A stretch of 64,000 nucleotides of DNA, from the NCBI GenBank assembly GCA_963754135.1, contig CAVWEY010000005.1:124001-188000 (forward strand), read 5' to 3'. Of this stretch, positions 36,120 to 45,920 are shown piece after piece. The position numbers were made by a program, and so were the translations under genes. This DNA is from JAJFUI01 sp963754135 (lineage in GTDB: Bacteria > Planctomycetota > Planctomycetia > Pirellulales > Thermoguttaceae). Positions within the stretch are counted from its first letter, which is position 1. The number at the start of each line of letters is the position of its first letter. Under the pieces are notes generated by a model. That model saw nothing but the letters and a program-made list of their open reading frames with translations, did not search any database and was not told the DNA's origin.

Positions 36120-39100
36120 CTATTCTAACCCAAAGGCCCCCGCCGGGGGAATCTGGGCCCCGTTGACAGTCCCCAGCCGGGTTTTGGGGAGGAAACGGGG
36201 CTCGACGGACAGGGCCACGCCCACGCTGTTCCGCGTGGGATCCGCGCTAAACCCGAGGCTGATCAACAGCGACTCGCCCACCCGGGTGATGCTGAAGTTT
36301 TCCCCCAAGTTCCCCTGGCTCCCCACGTCGATGGTGGTACCGAAGGAGGAGACCCATTTCGGGCTCATCCAGTAGGTGTAGCTGAAGGAGATGATTTTGC
36401 TGTCGATGGGGCCTTCCAGGAGGCGGAAGCCCAGGTACAGGCTGCCCCGCGGCGGCCGGTTGAGGAACGCGCCCGACGGTGACGATCTTCTGCCCCTGGT
36501 CGAAAAAGTCGAAGATGCCGTCGCTCAGCAGCGTCAGCCGGTCGCCCACGTGCCAGGCGTAATTGTAGTCCAACAGGCCGAGCGGCGTGCCGAAGTTGTC
36601 GCGGCTGGCGTCGGGATAGAAGGTGACGTTCGTGTCCAGCGTCATCCAGTCGATGATGCGGCGGTCGTCGGGCGGGCCGCGCTTCGTCTGCCACCGCTGG
36701 TCCACCCCGAGGCGGACCGCCGTCATGTCGCCGGCGATCTCCGTGCTCGGCGAGGTGACCCAGTCCTCCAAACCGGTCCGCAGGGCGTAGAGCCGCTCGT
36801 CGAATTGCGGCGGGATCAGGATTTTTCCCGGCGGCGTGCCCGGCGGCACGGTAATCATCGACGGCACGCCGAACGTGTTGGTCATGAAGATCCGCTGCCA
36901 CGCCTCGACCGAGTTGTCGTTCAGCGGATCGTAGAGCGGCAGGTTCTGAAGGTCCTGGTTGGACTGGGCGTAGGAGAACTCCAGCTCGAAGTTGATCTTG
37001 TGGGCCAGGCCGTGGACGTTGAACAGATCGCTGGAAATGGTGGGATCGATCGAGTACATGGGCATGCTCGCCCGCAGGCCCGCTTCCCAGAACAGCCGGG
37101 TGAGGGGATCGCCCGCCTGGTCTTCGCCCCAGTAGGTGACGTCGCCCAGGGCGTAGGGAACGACCTTGACCACGCCGAGCTGGATCGGCCAGTCGATCTC
37201 TTGGCGGGTGGAGAGCCGGACACCCTGCACGTCGTACTGTTCCCAGGGCAGATAGTTGAAGGCCCCCGCGGCGCCCACCGGATTGGGCGGCGACGGGTAC
37301 TGCGTGACGTTGGCGGGCACGCTCGTCTGCTGGAATTGCGCGTAGCCGGCGCTGGTGTGCTCGCTCCAAGTGAGCGCGCCGCCCAACAGCGATTGCCCCA
37401 GCCAGAAGTGGTCGCCCCGCGGCAGCCAATTCGTAGCGGTGACAAAGTCGTTCAGGCGGTAGTCGGCGGAAAGGCTCCAGGAGCGGTTTTCCGTGATCTG
37501 CTTCAACTCGACGCCCGTGCTCTCGTCCTTCAGGGTGTCCCACTCGCTCTTGTAGTATTCCTCCAAAAAGTTCCGGTCACTGATCCAGCCGAGTTCCGCG
37601 CTGAGTTGGAGATCATAAGGGAGCATTTCGCGGTGCTGCCAGAAGAGGCGGTAGCGGTACGACTTCTCCGGCGGCACGGCCCAGCGGCCCTGGCCGAGGT
37701 CGTCCACGCCCTGGTCTTGAATGCCCCAGAAATCGGCCAGGCCGGCCGTGTGGCCGGCCAGTCCGAAGCAGTCCTGGCGGTCGTACTTGAACGAGCCGCC
37801 GTAGCCGAAACCCCGCTTGCTCAGGTAGTCCAGGTCGATGTCGAAATCGGTGCCGACCGGCTTGTTCTTGATCCCCAGCAGTTCGTAGCCGTTCCAACCG
37901 GTCAGGATTTGCGTGCCGAAGACGGTGTCCTGCTTGGCCTGCACGCGGTTGATGTAGTACGTCGGGTCGTTCAGGTCGGTGGCCAGCCGCGGCCAGTAGA
38001 AGACCGGCACCGGGCCGATGAAGAAAAAGTCGTTGTCCGCCGTGGCCAGTTTCTGGTGCTGGATCACCGGCTGGCCGGTGGCTGGATCGAGCACCGGCTG
38101 GCCGCTCAGCGGATCGATCATCGGCTGCTGGAGGTCCTCGAAGTAGACGTTGCTGGCCTGGAGCCGGTAGCCTGGCTCGCCCATCCGGCTGGAGGTGAGG
38201 AAGGCGTCTTGCGCGAAATAGTGGTCGGCGGCGGTCTGCTGGAGCACGTCGGCGTGCAGCCGCAACAGCCCCTGGTAGGTCCGCACCGGCGTGAGCATGT
38301 CGGCCTTGAGCACCGTGCCGACGTGGTTCGGCACGTCGTAGTACATCCGGTCGGCATAGATCGTCCGCTCGCCCTGGCGGAAGACGATGTTCCCTTCGAG
38401 GTAGAGTTCCAGCGGGGTCCGCTGGTCCTGGAAGGCCGGCCGGCCCACGTCCAACCCTTGCAGACCGCTGGTCCAGATCACCACCCGGTCGGCCGAGACG
38501 TCGATCGTGCCCACCTCTCCGATCCCCGAAAGGCCGCCGCTGGTGTCGACGATCACGTTGACGCCGGAGTCGATCCAGGCGATTTGCTGGTTGGTGTTGG
38601 GATCGGAGCGGAACTCGCCGTTGACAAGGTTGTTGCTGCGGGGGAAGACGCGGATTCGCCGCACCCCGCAGGGCGCCGCTGGCGCTGGTCCAACCGCTTG
38701 CGGTTTCGCCGGCGCGGCGGGCGCCGGCCCAACCACGGCCGGGTTCGCAGGCGCCGGCGCAGGCATTACCGGCGCCGGCACTGGCACCAACTCCGGCGCC
38801 GCTGCCGGACCCGGCATCGGACCGGTGTACTGCGCCTGTTGAACGTGTGTGCCACTGCTGGCTTGTCCAGCAGTGCCGCTAGAACGCCAGTCGCTCCGGG
38901 CCGCGTCGGGCGTCCGCCGTTCCATCCCCCGCCAATAGATCGCCGGCAGCGTTGCCGGCCGGCCGGCCATTTGTGCCGCCCGGACCTCGACCCGCCCGGC
39001 GCTCAGGAAACGGCCGAACCACGTCTGGTCGGTCAATCGCGGCGCGCCCGGCCGGCCGTCGGAAACGATCTCCACGCCGCCTTCCAGGTAGGCGATCACC

Positions 39101-39513
39101 TTGTTGGGCCGCTGCTCGGTGGGCTCGGCCCGGTCGATCCAGAGGACGGCGTCGCGGCAGCGGGCGGTGCGCTGGCCCTGCTCGATGACGCAGCCGCCCC
39201 GCAGCACCCAAACCTCGTACGACCCGAGTTGCCATTGGTTGCCGGCCTGGGCGGCGACGGCGATCGGCTCGGCCGCGCTTCCTTCCGGCAGTTGGACCTG
39301 CGCGGCGGCGGGCGAGGCGCAAAGAACGAAGACCGCCAGAAGGAATTGCAAATTGAGAATTACAAATTGCAAATTGCAAATTGAACGCGACGCGCCGGCC
39401 GATTCACAATTTGCAATTTGCAATTTGCAATTTGCAATTTTCTTTCCGCGCACGGTCTTTCCCCCCGCGCACCGACGGCGGAGCGCACCCGAAGCGGGCC
39501 GGCAGCTCGGCAA
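36120..39513 (-). CDS. LptD-like outer-membrane beta-barrel protein (planctomycete type), one frameshift
   Basis: About 1131 aa. After a signal sequence (FLLAVFVLCASPAAAQ) comes an OstA/LptA-like part (AYLEGGVEIVSDG, GNIVFRQGERTIYADRMYYD), a Pro/Ala linker rich in PAPA, and a long C-terminal beta-barrel ending in alternating strands (RNSVGVALSVEPRFLP). The frame shifts by one base near 36475 (KIVTVG continues in another frame as AFLNRPPRGSLYLGF). This family corresponds to the LPS-assembly protein LptD. The N-terminus reads through a TTTGCAA tandem repeat (KIANCKLQIANCE), so the native start is unclear; ATG 39513 is only the first open one. dgkA follows after 4 bp. Confidence 0.82.
39343..39441. 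repeat. Tandem TTTGCAA arrays in inverted orientation at the LptD-like gene start
   Basis: About three copies of GCAAATT at 39347-39383 and five copies of AATTTGC at 39405-39440, one array being the reverse complement of the other. They form the first codons of the LptD-like frame. The length of the arrays may vary between strains. Confidence 0.9.
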
Positions 39514-39539
39514 CTCGTTTTAGCAGAACAGCATCCTCA

Positions 39540-39605
39540 TGTACTCCTCTCGCTCCGCGAGAGGCAAACCGGGCGCTCGACCTCACGCGGAGCGTGAGGA
39601 GTACA
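39540..39605. repeat. 66-bp palindromic element related to the APREETS family
   Basis: TGTACTCCTC-CGCTCCGCG arm at 39540-39564 and the complementary arm at 39581-39605. The spacer differs from the other two copies. It lies upstream of the LptD-like gene. The stretch on to 39893 has no coding sequence. Confidence 0.85.
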
Positions 39606-39893
39606 ATGCTTTACCGGGCCGCCCGGAGTCAAACCGCAACACGAAGAGAGTAAAGTCTTTGCGCGAAAAGTGCCCCACTTTTCCAGGGCAGGATTATATG
39701 GAGAGCGGACGGATGGATCAAGGCGGGTTGGCAGAGATACTGGGCGGCGTAAGTGCCACAGCGTCAAAGAGTTACGTTTCGACCGCTCGGCGGCAGCCGG
39801 CACGGGAGGCCCGCTAGCAGCAATTTCCCAAGTAACGGGGAGGGCTGCGCGTCGTGGGTATGCCGGTGCTGATGGCGCGTGGCGGGCCGCGTG

Positions 39894-40940
39894 TCAGAAC
39901 GTCTTGCCGTCGATCGCCAGGCCGTCCATGCGGTTGCCCAGCCGGCGGTGGGTTTCCGGATCGATCGTGTAGTTCATGATCTGCACCGAGCCGTCGCAAA
40001 AGGCCATGAAGAAGCCGTTGGCGTGGGCGCTGCCGAAGGCCTGCTCGTACTGCACGCCGGGAATGTCCTGCGTCGGCGCCTCCGCGGCGACCGGGTTCGT
40101 CCAGCGGACGCTGTCGTAGTCGTAGCCGGCCGACCAGCTCTGGTCGTCGCCGCCGTCCTGGCCGGTCTCGTAACAATCGGCGTTGATGTACTTTTCGCCC
40201 GCCAGGTAGGTGTTGGTGGTGCCGTCGGTGATGGAGGCCAGCTTGCAGACGCCGTGGCGGAAAAACACCCCGGTAACGCCGTTGGGCGGCGGGCTGTCGG
40301 TGCCCCCCCAGGACTCCCACGTGGCCTCGCTCCAACTGTCGCCGTCGGCCAAGGTACTCGGACCGGCGGTGCCGTCCACGTCGTACCCTGTGCCGGCGTT
40401 GCCCGTGTAGTCGCAGCGGGCGAGGGGCGGGCGAGTGCTTCCATTCCAGTTGTACCAGCACGGGTAGATCGTACAACCGACGAAGGGAAAGGCGGCGACC
40501 TTGCGGCGCGTCGGACAGTAGAAGCAGGCCAGCGGCGTGACGGAGGTCTGTGTCCGCCCCTGCTGGTTGGCGTTCAGGCCCAGGTCCCGCAAGGCCGGCT
40601 GTTCGAGATAGGGGAGGATGTTGAACCGCCAACTGCCGGGCTGGCGTTTGTCGAAGCTGCGGTCGGGGTCGCCGACCCAGCCGTAGCCCCAGCCCCCGGT
40701 CGGCAGGTAGCCTTGCACCTGCTCGTGGCTCAAGCAGGCCAGGGCGAGTTGTTTCAGGTTGTTCTTGCACTGCACTTGGCGGGCGGCCTCCCGCGCCGCT
40801 TGCACCGCCGGCAGCAGCAGCGCGATCAAAATGCCGATGATCGTGATGACAACCAGCAACTCCACCAAGGTAAACCCCGATTTGGGATTTGGGATTTGGG
40901 ATTTGCTGATTTGACGACGATCCGTAGCGTATCCTTCCAT
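39894..40940 (-). CDS. DUF1559 pseudopilin-like protein with repeat-derived N-terminus
   Basis: 348 aa. The type IV-like segment GFTLVELLVVITIIGILIALLLPAVQ lies at residues 22-48, and the DUF1559 end FCDGSVQIMNYTIDPETHRRLGNRMDG is present. The residues before it (RRQISKSQIPNPKSGF) include several read from AAATCCC heptamers at 40879-40912. Paralogue of the gene at 33384. It runs away from the four-helix-bundle gene, whose left repeat arm lies in its N-terminal codons. Confidence 0.92.
   Translation of the reverse strand: MEGYATDRRQISKSQIPNPKSGFTLVELLVVITIIGILIALLLPAVQAAREAARQVQCKNNLKQLALACLSHEQVQGYLPTGGWGYGWVGDPDRSFDKRQPGSWRFNILPYLEQPALRDLGLNANQQGRTQTSVTPLACFYCPTRRKVAAFPFVGCTIYPCWYNWNGSTRPPLARCDYTGNAGTGYDVDGTAGPSTLADGDSWSEATWESWGGTDSPPPNGVTGVFFRHGVCKLASITDGTTNTYLAGEKYINADCYETGQDGGDDQSWSAGYDYDSVRWTNPVAAEAPTQDIPGVQYEQAFGSAHANGFFMAFCDGSVQIMNYTIDPETHRRLGNRMDGLAIDGKTF
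40879..40912. repeat. Heptamer array GATTTGG, left arm flanking the four-helix-bundle gene
   Basis: Three to four copies of GATTTGG. The complementary array CCAAATC lies at 41343-41377. The two arms bracket the gene at 40987-41340. Confidence 0.88.
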
Positions 40941-40986
40941 AGGTCACCGTGTCAACCGGGTTCAACGTCTTTCAGGGGAAACAAAC

Positions 40987-41340
40987 ATGGATCGCGACGA
41001 ACTCCGCAAACGCACCAAGGCATTCGCCTTGCGTATCATCCGCCTCGTGGCCGCGCTGCCGCGCAACCGCGTAGGCGAAGTCCTCGGACGGCAGGTCCTT
41101 AAGTCCGGCACTTCGATCGGCGCAAACTACCGCGAGGCCCTCCGCGCCTCTTCCCGCAAGCACTTCCTCAGCATCACCGAGATCGTTGTCCGGGAGGCCG
41201 ACGAAACGCTTTACTGGCTGGAACTGCTCGGCGAATCGGGCAGCGTCAAGCCCTCGCGGTTAACGGGACTGATCCAGGAGTGCGGCGAACTGTTGGCCAT
41301 CTTCGCCAAGACCGCCAAGTCCGTCCGCCGCCGCTCCTGA
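40987..41340 (+). CDS. Four-helix-bundle protein (23S rRNA intervening-sequence/S23 family)
   Basis: 117 aa. The pattern RTKAFALRIIRLVAALPRN, GRQVLKSGTSIGANYREALRA, SLTEIVVREADETLYWLELL is that of the S23/bIVP family, which includes proteins encoded in 23S rRNA intervening sequences and the Avd accessory proteins of diversity-generating retroelements. No reverse transcriptase is nearby. The gene is bracketed by inverted heptamer arrays of about 35 bp each (40879-40912 and 41343-41377), so it may be a small mobile cassette. Role unknown. Confidence 0.85.
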   Translation: MDRDELRKRTKAFALRIIRLVAALPRNRVGEVLGRQVLKSGTSIGANYREALRASSRKHFLSITEIVVREADETLYWLELLGESGSVKPSRLTGLIQECGELLAIFAKTAKSVRRRS

Positions 41341-41342
41341 AT

Positions 41343-41377
41343 CCAATCCCAAATCCTAAATCAACAAATCCCAAATT
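41343..41377. repeat. Heptamer array CCAAATC, right arm flanking the four-helix-bundle gene
   Basis: Inverted partner of the array at 40879-40912. It immediately follows the stop of the gene at 40987-41340 and touches the last codons of the PEP-CTERM gene at 41376. Confidence 0.85.
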
Positions 41378-42416
41378 ACCTCCGCTTCCGCCAGGCGTAA
41401 GCCAACAGCGCGGCCAAGCCCGCCGCCAATAGCGCCAGCGTTCCCGGCTCGGGAACGGGGGCGATGTAGTTCAGGCTGGCGGCATTCCAGTGATTGGAAA
41501 CCTGTTGGGTGGTAAGGGCGTAGTTATAAATCGCGAACTGCCCCATCAAGCTCTTTCCGCTGGTAGCGTTGGTTAAGCTCGGAGGAAAGCTGTTGGCGTT
41601 GAACTGTAGGTTCTTGCTCAGGGTCCCGCTATCCCAGGACGGGTTGTACTGGGTGGCGTTGGCCGCCGAGACGACGCTCGTAATGTAAGTGTTAGTGGTG
41701 CCGCTGGTGTAGCCGCCATTGATGGTGGCCGAGAGAGTGTTCTGGGTGCCGTTGATGTACAGCGCCCAAGCGCCGGAGGTCCGCGTCGCGACCACGTCAT
41801 ACAGCGTATTCGCGGACGGGTAGACGCCCGTGCTGTCGCAGCGAAGAATGCTCTGGGTCCCGTTGTTCTGCATGTTGTTCTCGGCGATCCTAATGTCGCT
41901 GTCTGTCCAGTTATAGAAGATGTAGATGGAGGGCGTCTGGCTGTTCACTTGCGCCGACGCGTTCCAGTTGAAGAGGTACGCGCGCTCCTGGGCGTCCGTC
42001 GAGAACCAGAATTCGATGGACAGGTTGCCTTGTCCCACGTCCATTTGCGGGACCAACGGTGGCATGAACGTGCCTGAGGCCGACCCGTTGGTTACGGTGG
42101 CGTACGATCCAAACGTCCCCAGTTGCCCGGCCATCGTGGCGGTGCATCCGCTCAGGCTCGCAATGGACTGCCCGAGGGTCACGACGTTCGCCGTGTTGCC
42201 GGCGCTGCCGTACGTGCCGTTGTATCCGTTGCCGCTCAAATCGTTGGCAGTGGACCCTGAAGCCTCATTGCCGGGGTAGTAGATGACCGGATGGTCGTTG
42301 TAGACCGCCTGGTCGTAGTTGGTCGGCATTACCGCGGCCTGCGCCACCGCACTGGCGCCGAGGACAACGACCGCTGCCACACACAGCACACACGCGAAAT
42401 TGCGACACATGTTCAA
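41376..42416 (-). CDS. LamG-type PEP-CTERM surface protein
   Basis: 346 aa. A signal peptide (CVAAVVVLGASAVAQA) leads into a concanavalin-like LamG domain (HPVIYYPGNEASG, MDVGQGNLSIEFWFSTDAQERAYLFNW, NTLYDVVATRTSGAWALYINGTQ). The C-terminus is a PEP-CTERM sorting signal: VPEPGTLALLAAGLAALLAYAWRKRR. Such proteins are exported and processed by an exosortase, not present in the window. It is a paralogue of the gene at 42572-43633 and probably an operon member behind the ECF sigma factor. Confidence 0.9.
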   Translation of the reverse strand: MNMCRNFACVLCVAAVVVLGASAVAQAAVMPTNYDQAVYNDHPVIYYPGNEASGSTANDLSGNGYNGTYGSAGNTANVVTLGQSIASLSGCTATMAGQLGTFGSYATVTNGSASGTFMPPLVPQMDVGQGNLSIEFWFSTDAQERAYLFNWNASAQVNSQTPSIYIFYNWTDSDIRIAENNMQNNGTQSILRCDSTGVYPSANTLYDVVATRTSGAWALYINGTQNTLSATINGGYTSGTTNTYITSVVSAANATQYNPSWDSGTLSKNLQFNANSFPPSLTNATSGKSLMGQFAIYNYALTTQQVSNHWNAASLNYIAPVPEPGTLALLAAGLAALLAYAWRKRR

Positions 42417-42530
42417 TTCTCCTCCCCGATTGGGGAAAAAGCGGCTTAGAAAACGCCCTTGGGCCCCAGAACTACTCTGGACGAATCAGCCTGGACGCCT
42501 CCTTGTCTAGCTTCCACGTCATGACTCCCC

Positions 42531-42561
42531 GTTGGGGCGGCAGTTGAACTGCCGCCCCAAC
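42531..42561. repeat. Perfect 31-bp palindrome GTTGGGGCGGCAGTTGAACTGCC
   Basis: Arms around the central TTGAA. Same family as at 15101 and 45559. It lies between the stop of one PEP-CTERM gene and the start of the other, a possible terminator. Confidence 0.9.
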
Positions 42562-42571
42562 CGCTTCGTTG

Positions 42572-43633
42572 TTACCTCCGTTTCCGCCAGGCGTAGCAAA
42601 GCAGCCCGGCCAAGCCGGCCGCCAGGAGGGCCAGCGTGGACGGCTCGGGGACGTAAGTATTCGCCGTCTGGGCGACCGCATAGTCGCTGGCGATCACCGT
42701 GGGACTCAGCGCGTAGTTGTAAAACGCGAACTGACCAATATTCCCCGGGCCGCTGGTACCATTCGCCGGGGGTGTTCCCGTTTGATTGTCCCCCAAGCTC
42801 TTTTGCGGGAGGGGTGAATCCCAGGAGGGATTATACTGGCTGGCAGTGGACGTGATATTTGTAATTCCGTACGGGTTCTGGGCGGTGTTGGTGCTGAGGT
42901 AGCTGCCAATGGCGCCGCCGTTGATTTGGTAGGAGCTATAAAGCTGCTTCGACGCGCCATTAATGTAAATCGCGTAAACACCCGCGGTGCGGGTCACGAC
43001 CAAGTCGTACAGCGTGTTCGCAGCGGGCGAAAAGCTGTACGTGCCGCTCGTATTGCTGGTGTCGGCGCGGAGTATATTCTGTAGTCCGCCGTTCTGATAG
43101 TTGGCGTCGGAAATCCTCACGTCACTGTTGGTCGTGTTAGAAAAAATCTGGATGCTGGAGTAGCTGGTTCCCGAATACAGCGTCTCCCAGTTGAAGAGGT
43201 AGTCGCGCGTGGCGTTGGTTGTGGTGTACCACCACTCGGCGGTGAAATTGCCTGTGCCGACGTCCATTTGCGGAACCGTCTGGGGCATAAACAGCCCCGA
43301 GGCGTGGACGTTGCTACTCTGGTTGGCGTAGGCCCCGAACGTCCCCAGTTGGGTGAGATTCGCGCCGCCAAGGGTGTACCCGGACGCGAGCGATGTGCCA
43401 AGGGTCACGATGTTGTCCGTGTTGTTGGAGGTGCCGTACTGGCCGTTGTTGCCGTGGCCGCTCCAGTCGGTGGCAACATACGAGCCTAAAGGCTCATTGC
43501 ACGGGTAGTAGATAACCGGGCCATTGGCAATGATCTGCTGGTCGTAATTGGTATTGGGCGCCTGGGCCTGTGCAGACGAACCAATGACCAACACAACCGC
43601 CGCCGCCAGGAAGAACAATTTGCTGCGTAACAT
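42572..43633 (-). CDS. LamG-type PEP-CTERM surface protein, paralogue
   Basis: About 353 aa from ATG 43633 (MLRSKLFFLAAAVVLVIGSSAQAQA), with an AAAGGAGAG ribosome-binding site. LamG features: GPVIYYPCNEPLGS, MDVGTGNFTAEWWYTTTNATRDYLFNW, NTLYDLVVTRTAGVYAIYING. The PEP-CTERM signal is VPEPSTLALLAAGLAGLLCYAWRKRR. Tandem duplicate of 41376-42416 with about 40 percent similarity by eye, which points to divergence after duplication. Confidence 0.92.
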   Translation of the reverse strand: MLRSKLFFLAAAVVLVIGSSAQAQAPNTNYDQQIIANGPVIYYPCNEPLGSYVATDWSGHGNNGQYGTSNNTDNIVTLGTSLASGYTLGGANLTQLGTFGAYANQSSNVHASGLFMPQTVPQMDVGTGNFTAEWWYTTTNATRDYLFNWETLYSGTSYSSIQIFSNTTNSDVRISDANYQNGGLQNILRADTSNTSGTYSFSPAANTLYDLVVTRTAGVYAIYINGASKQLYSSYQINGGAIGSYLSTNTAQNPYGITNITSTASQYNPSWDSPLPQKSLGDNQTGTPPANGTSGPGNIGQFAFYNYALSPTVIASDYAVAQTANTYVPEPSTLALLAAGLAGLLCYAWRKRR

Positions 43634-44977
43634 GGAAACTCTCCTTTTCGGCCGTTTCCGGCCAGGGTTGAAAACCGTCCGGCCACGCGGCCGGAACACA
43701 AAAAACACTGAAAACCGCCGTCGGGATGGAACACCCATCCCACAAACAACACACTGACGCTTTTTTGCCCCACCGTCATGCTCGGGCCGCTTCCAAGAAG
43801 ACTGGCCTGCTAAGCGGGCGACACGCGGCGTGCGCCTGCTATGTTGGCGGGCCTCGCGGCGGCCCCCGCACGGAGTTGGTTTTCCGCTCATTCATGGTTG
43901 GACGTCCTTTCGTCTGTCTCCGCTTGCTGCAAAGCCACCAGCAATACGGGGTCGCCGAAGACGACCCAATCGCAATTCGTGCTGCGGTCGCCGTCGGTGG
44001 ACACGAGCGTCAGGAAGCGGTGGTTGGCCTCGAGTTCCACGTCGATGCGGACCGGGCCGTCGGCCATCCGCAGACCCGTGCGGCGGAACCTCAATTGCCC
44101 GTCGACGAACACCCACACGTCGGCCAGCCCCTGCGGGTTAGCCAGGCCGACGAAGGCGCGGAAGCGAGCGGGCCGCAGAACGCTCGGGTGGGTGTTGCGG
44201 ATCAACTCCAGGTTGAAGGTAATGCCCGCGTTCGCGTGCAGGCACAGCAGGCCGCGGTTGTCGGGCATGTACTCGCCGCCCCGCGGCATGGCATAGATCC
44301 AGCAGCCCCAGTCGGCCGTCTGCCGCTCGGGGGCGATGTCCGGCCCCCGCGCCAGATCGAGCCGTAGGCCCCCCCGTTGGTCTCCGGCAGGGCGTAGCTA
44401 TGCCCGGCCGAATCGAGCCGCACTGGCCCGGACTTGCCGTTGGGGATGAAAACGCCGTCGATCAGCCGGTTCCAGGCGACGGGATGATACTGCTGGCCGC
44501 CATCGGCGCCGGGGCGAGGCAAGGCCGCGTCTTTCCCGCCCGAACTCCGCGGACTGCCCGAATCCCCTGGGGTGCCGTAAGGGGGAAAAGCGGAGTCCTT
44601 CGCCCCCGTGAAGGGGCTGATGCCCACTTCGCGCGACCGGCCCGTGCCGTCGCCCCCGGCCACAATGTCCAAGAGATCGAGCACGCCGACTTTGGCCGGC
44701 AGCGGAATCCGGCGGACGAACTGCCCGGCGGAATCCTTGCCTTTGGCCTCCTGCGGGACAGGGGATTCCAGCACGGCGCCATCGGCGTCCAGCGCCGCGG
44801 ACTGCCCTTCGCTTAGCATGAGGTCGCCCAGCTTGGCCGTCTTGTTGGCCGCTGGCCGCACCGTCACCCGCCCCTCGAACACCCGGACTCGATTACGGTG
44901 ATCCGCGGTGACCTCGACGCCGAACTCGGTCCCCAGGTCGGTGACCACGGCGCTGGGGGTGCGGACGGAGAACAAGG

Positions 44978-45050
44978 ATGAGGGATGAAGGATGAGGGAT
45001 GAAGGATCGGAACCTTCGAATTTCGGATTTCGGACTTCGGATTTCTCGAC
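44978..45050. repeat. Short-period repeats (GGATGAA, TTTCGGA) inside the FecR-like gene
   Basis: GATGAGG/GATGAAG units at 44978-45006, then TTTCGGA units at 45017-45048. The frame stays open across them (read as SEVRNPKFEGSDPSSLILHPSS). Confidence 0.8.
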
Positions 45051-45500
45051 CCGCACCGTCAGCTTGCCCAGCGAGAGGAAACCGCCGCGAGCGGAATCCA
45101 CTTCGTACGTGCATGGCCCCTGAAGAATGACCTTTGCGCCAGTCTGGTAGGTGATTTCCATAAGGCCGGAGTTGAGGGCGTACTTCCGGCCCAGGGGGAC
45201 CGAGGCCGTCCCGCTGAGGGGCGCATCTTGGGATCGGTCCATTGGCAATCGGCCATGCCCGTGATCCGGCCGATCAAATCAATTGGTTCTTCCCGTTCCA
45301 CGACCGACCGCGTGGACGGGCGAGGGGACTCCGCAACTTCATAGCGGAGCGACACCTTCCATATCCAGAATACCAGGACGATCACGCCCGTGATTACCGT
45401 GGCGGCCATGTACGAGAACAGCGGGCTGCCAAGGGAAAACAGTCCGGCGGTTGGCGGATCGGGGCTGATGGAGATTACGGGGAAGGGACAAGGGATCGGG

Positions 45501-45520
45501 CTGGGCACCTCAGTGCCCAG
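45501..45520. repeat. Palindrome CTGGGCACCTCAGTGCCCAG
   Basis: Same family as 23655-23674. Within the broken FecR-like gene, near the 45560 frame change. Confidence 0.75.
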
Positions 45521-45558
45521 TGGAGTCAGGCAGCGGGGATCGGGTATCGAAGGCTCAA

Positions 45559-45589
45559 GTTGGTGCGGTAGTTCAACTGCCGCACCAAC
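45559..45589. repeat. 31-bp palindrome of the GGCAGTTGAACTGCC family
   Basis: GTTGGTGCGG-TAGTTCAACTG-CCGCACCAAC with one mismatch. It lies at the point where the FecR-like reading frame changes, so its insertion may have broken the gene. Confidence 0.85.
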
Positions 45590-45827
45590 GGCGGAGCCGG
45601 CGCGGCGGATTCGGAAGGATGAAAGATGAGGGGTGAAGGAGGAATGTCGGCGGGCACCACGTGCAACCGCTCCGCCAAGGCGTGCATCTGCATGAAGACG
45701 AGGTACTGCCGGCAGCACTCCGGGTCGGCGCGGACCAATTCCTCCAGGCGGGCCGCATCGGTGGGCGACAGCTCCTCCAGGCAGAGCGACTCGAGCAAGT
45801 CGGCCATCTCGGCCGTGAGCGGCGCAA

Positions 45828-45910
45828 GCCGAAAAAAGGGGACAGTCCCCATTTGTGCGAAGCACCCGTCGGGCCGTTCCGGCAAATGGGGACTGTCCCC
45901 TTTTTTCGGC
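45828..45910. repeat. 83-bp REPIN-like element at the start of the FecR-like gene
   Basis: Perfect 28-bp arms (45828-45855, 45883-45910) around 27 nt. Arms contain GGGGACAGTCCCCATTTG. A related element lies at 53749-53830. In the coding frame it is read as PKKGDSPHL and MGTVPFF. Confidence 0.95.
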
Positions 45911-45920
45911 GGCAGGGAGG

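Noticed and set aside
36391..39384. Open frame of 997 codons on the plus strand
   Set aside because: It is the antisense shadow of the LptD-like gene; its translation is low-complexity and without family motifs, whereas the minus strand has a signal peptide and beta-barrel pattern.
40987..41340. Diversity-generating retroelement with Avd
   Set aside because: No reverse transcriptase, template repeat or variable region was found near the four-helix-bundle gene.
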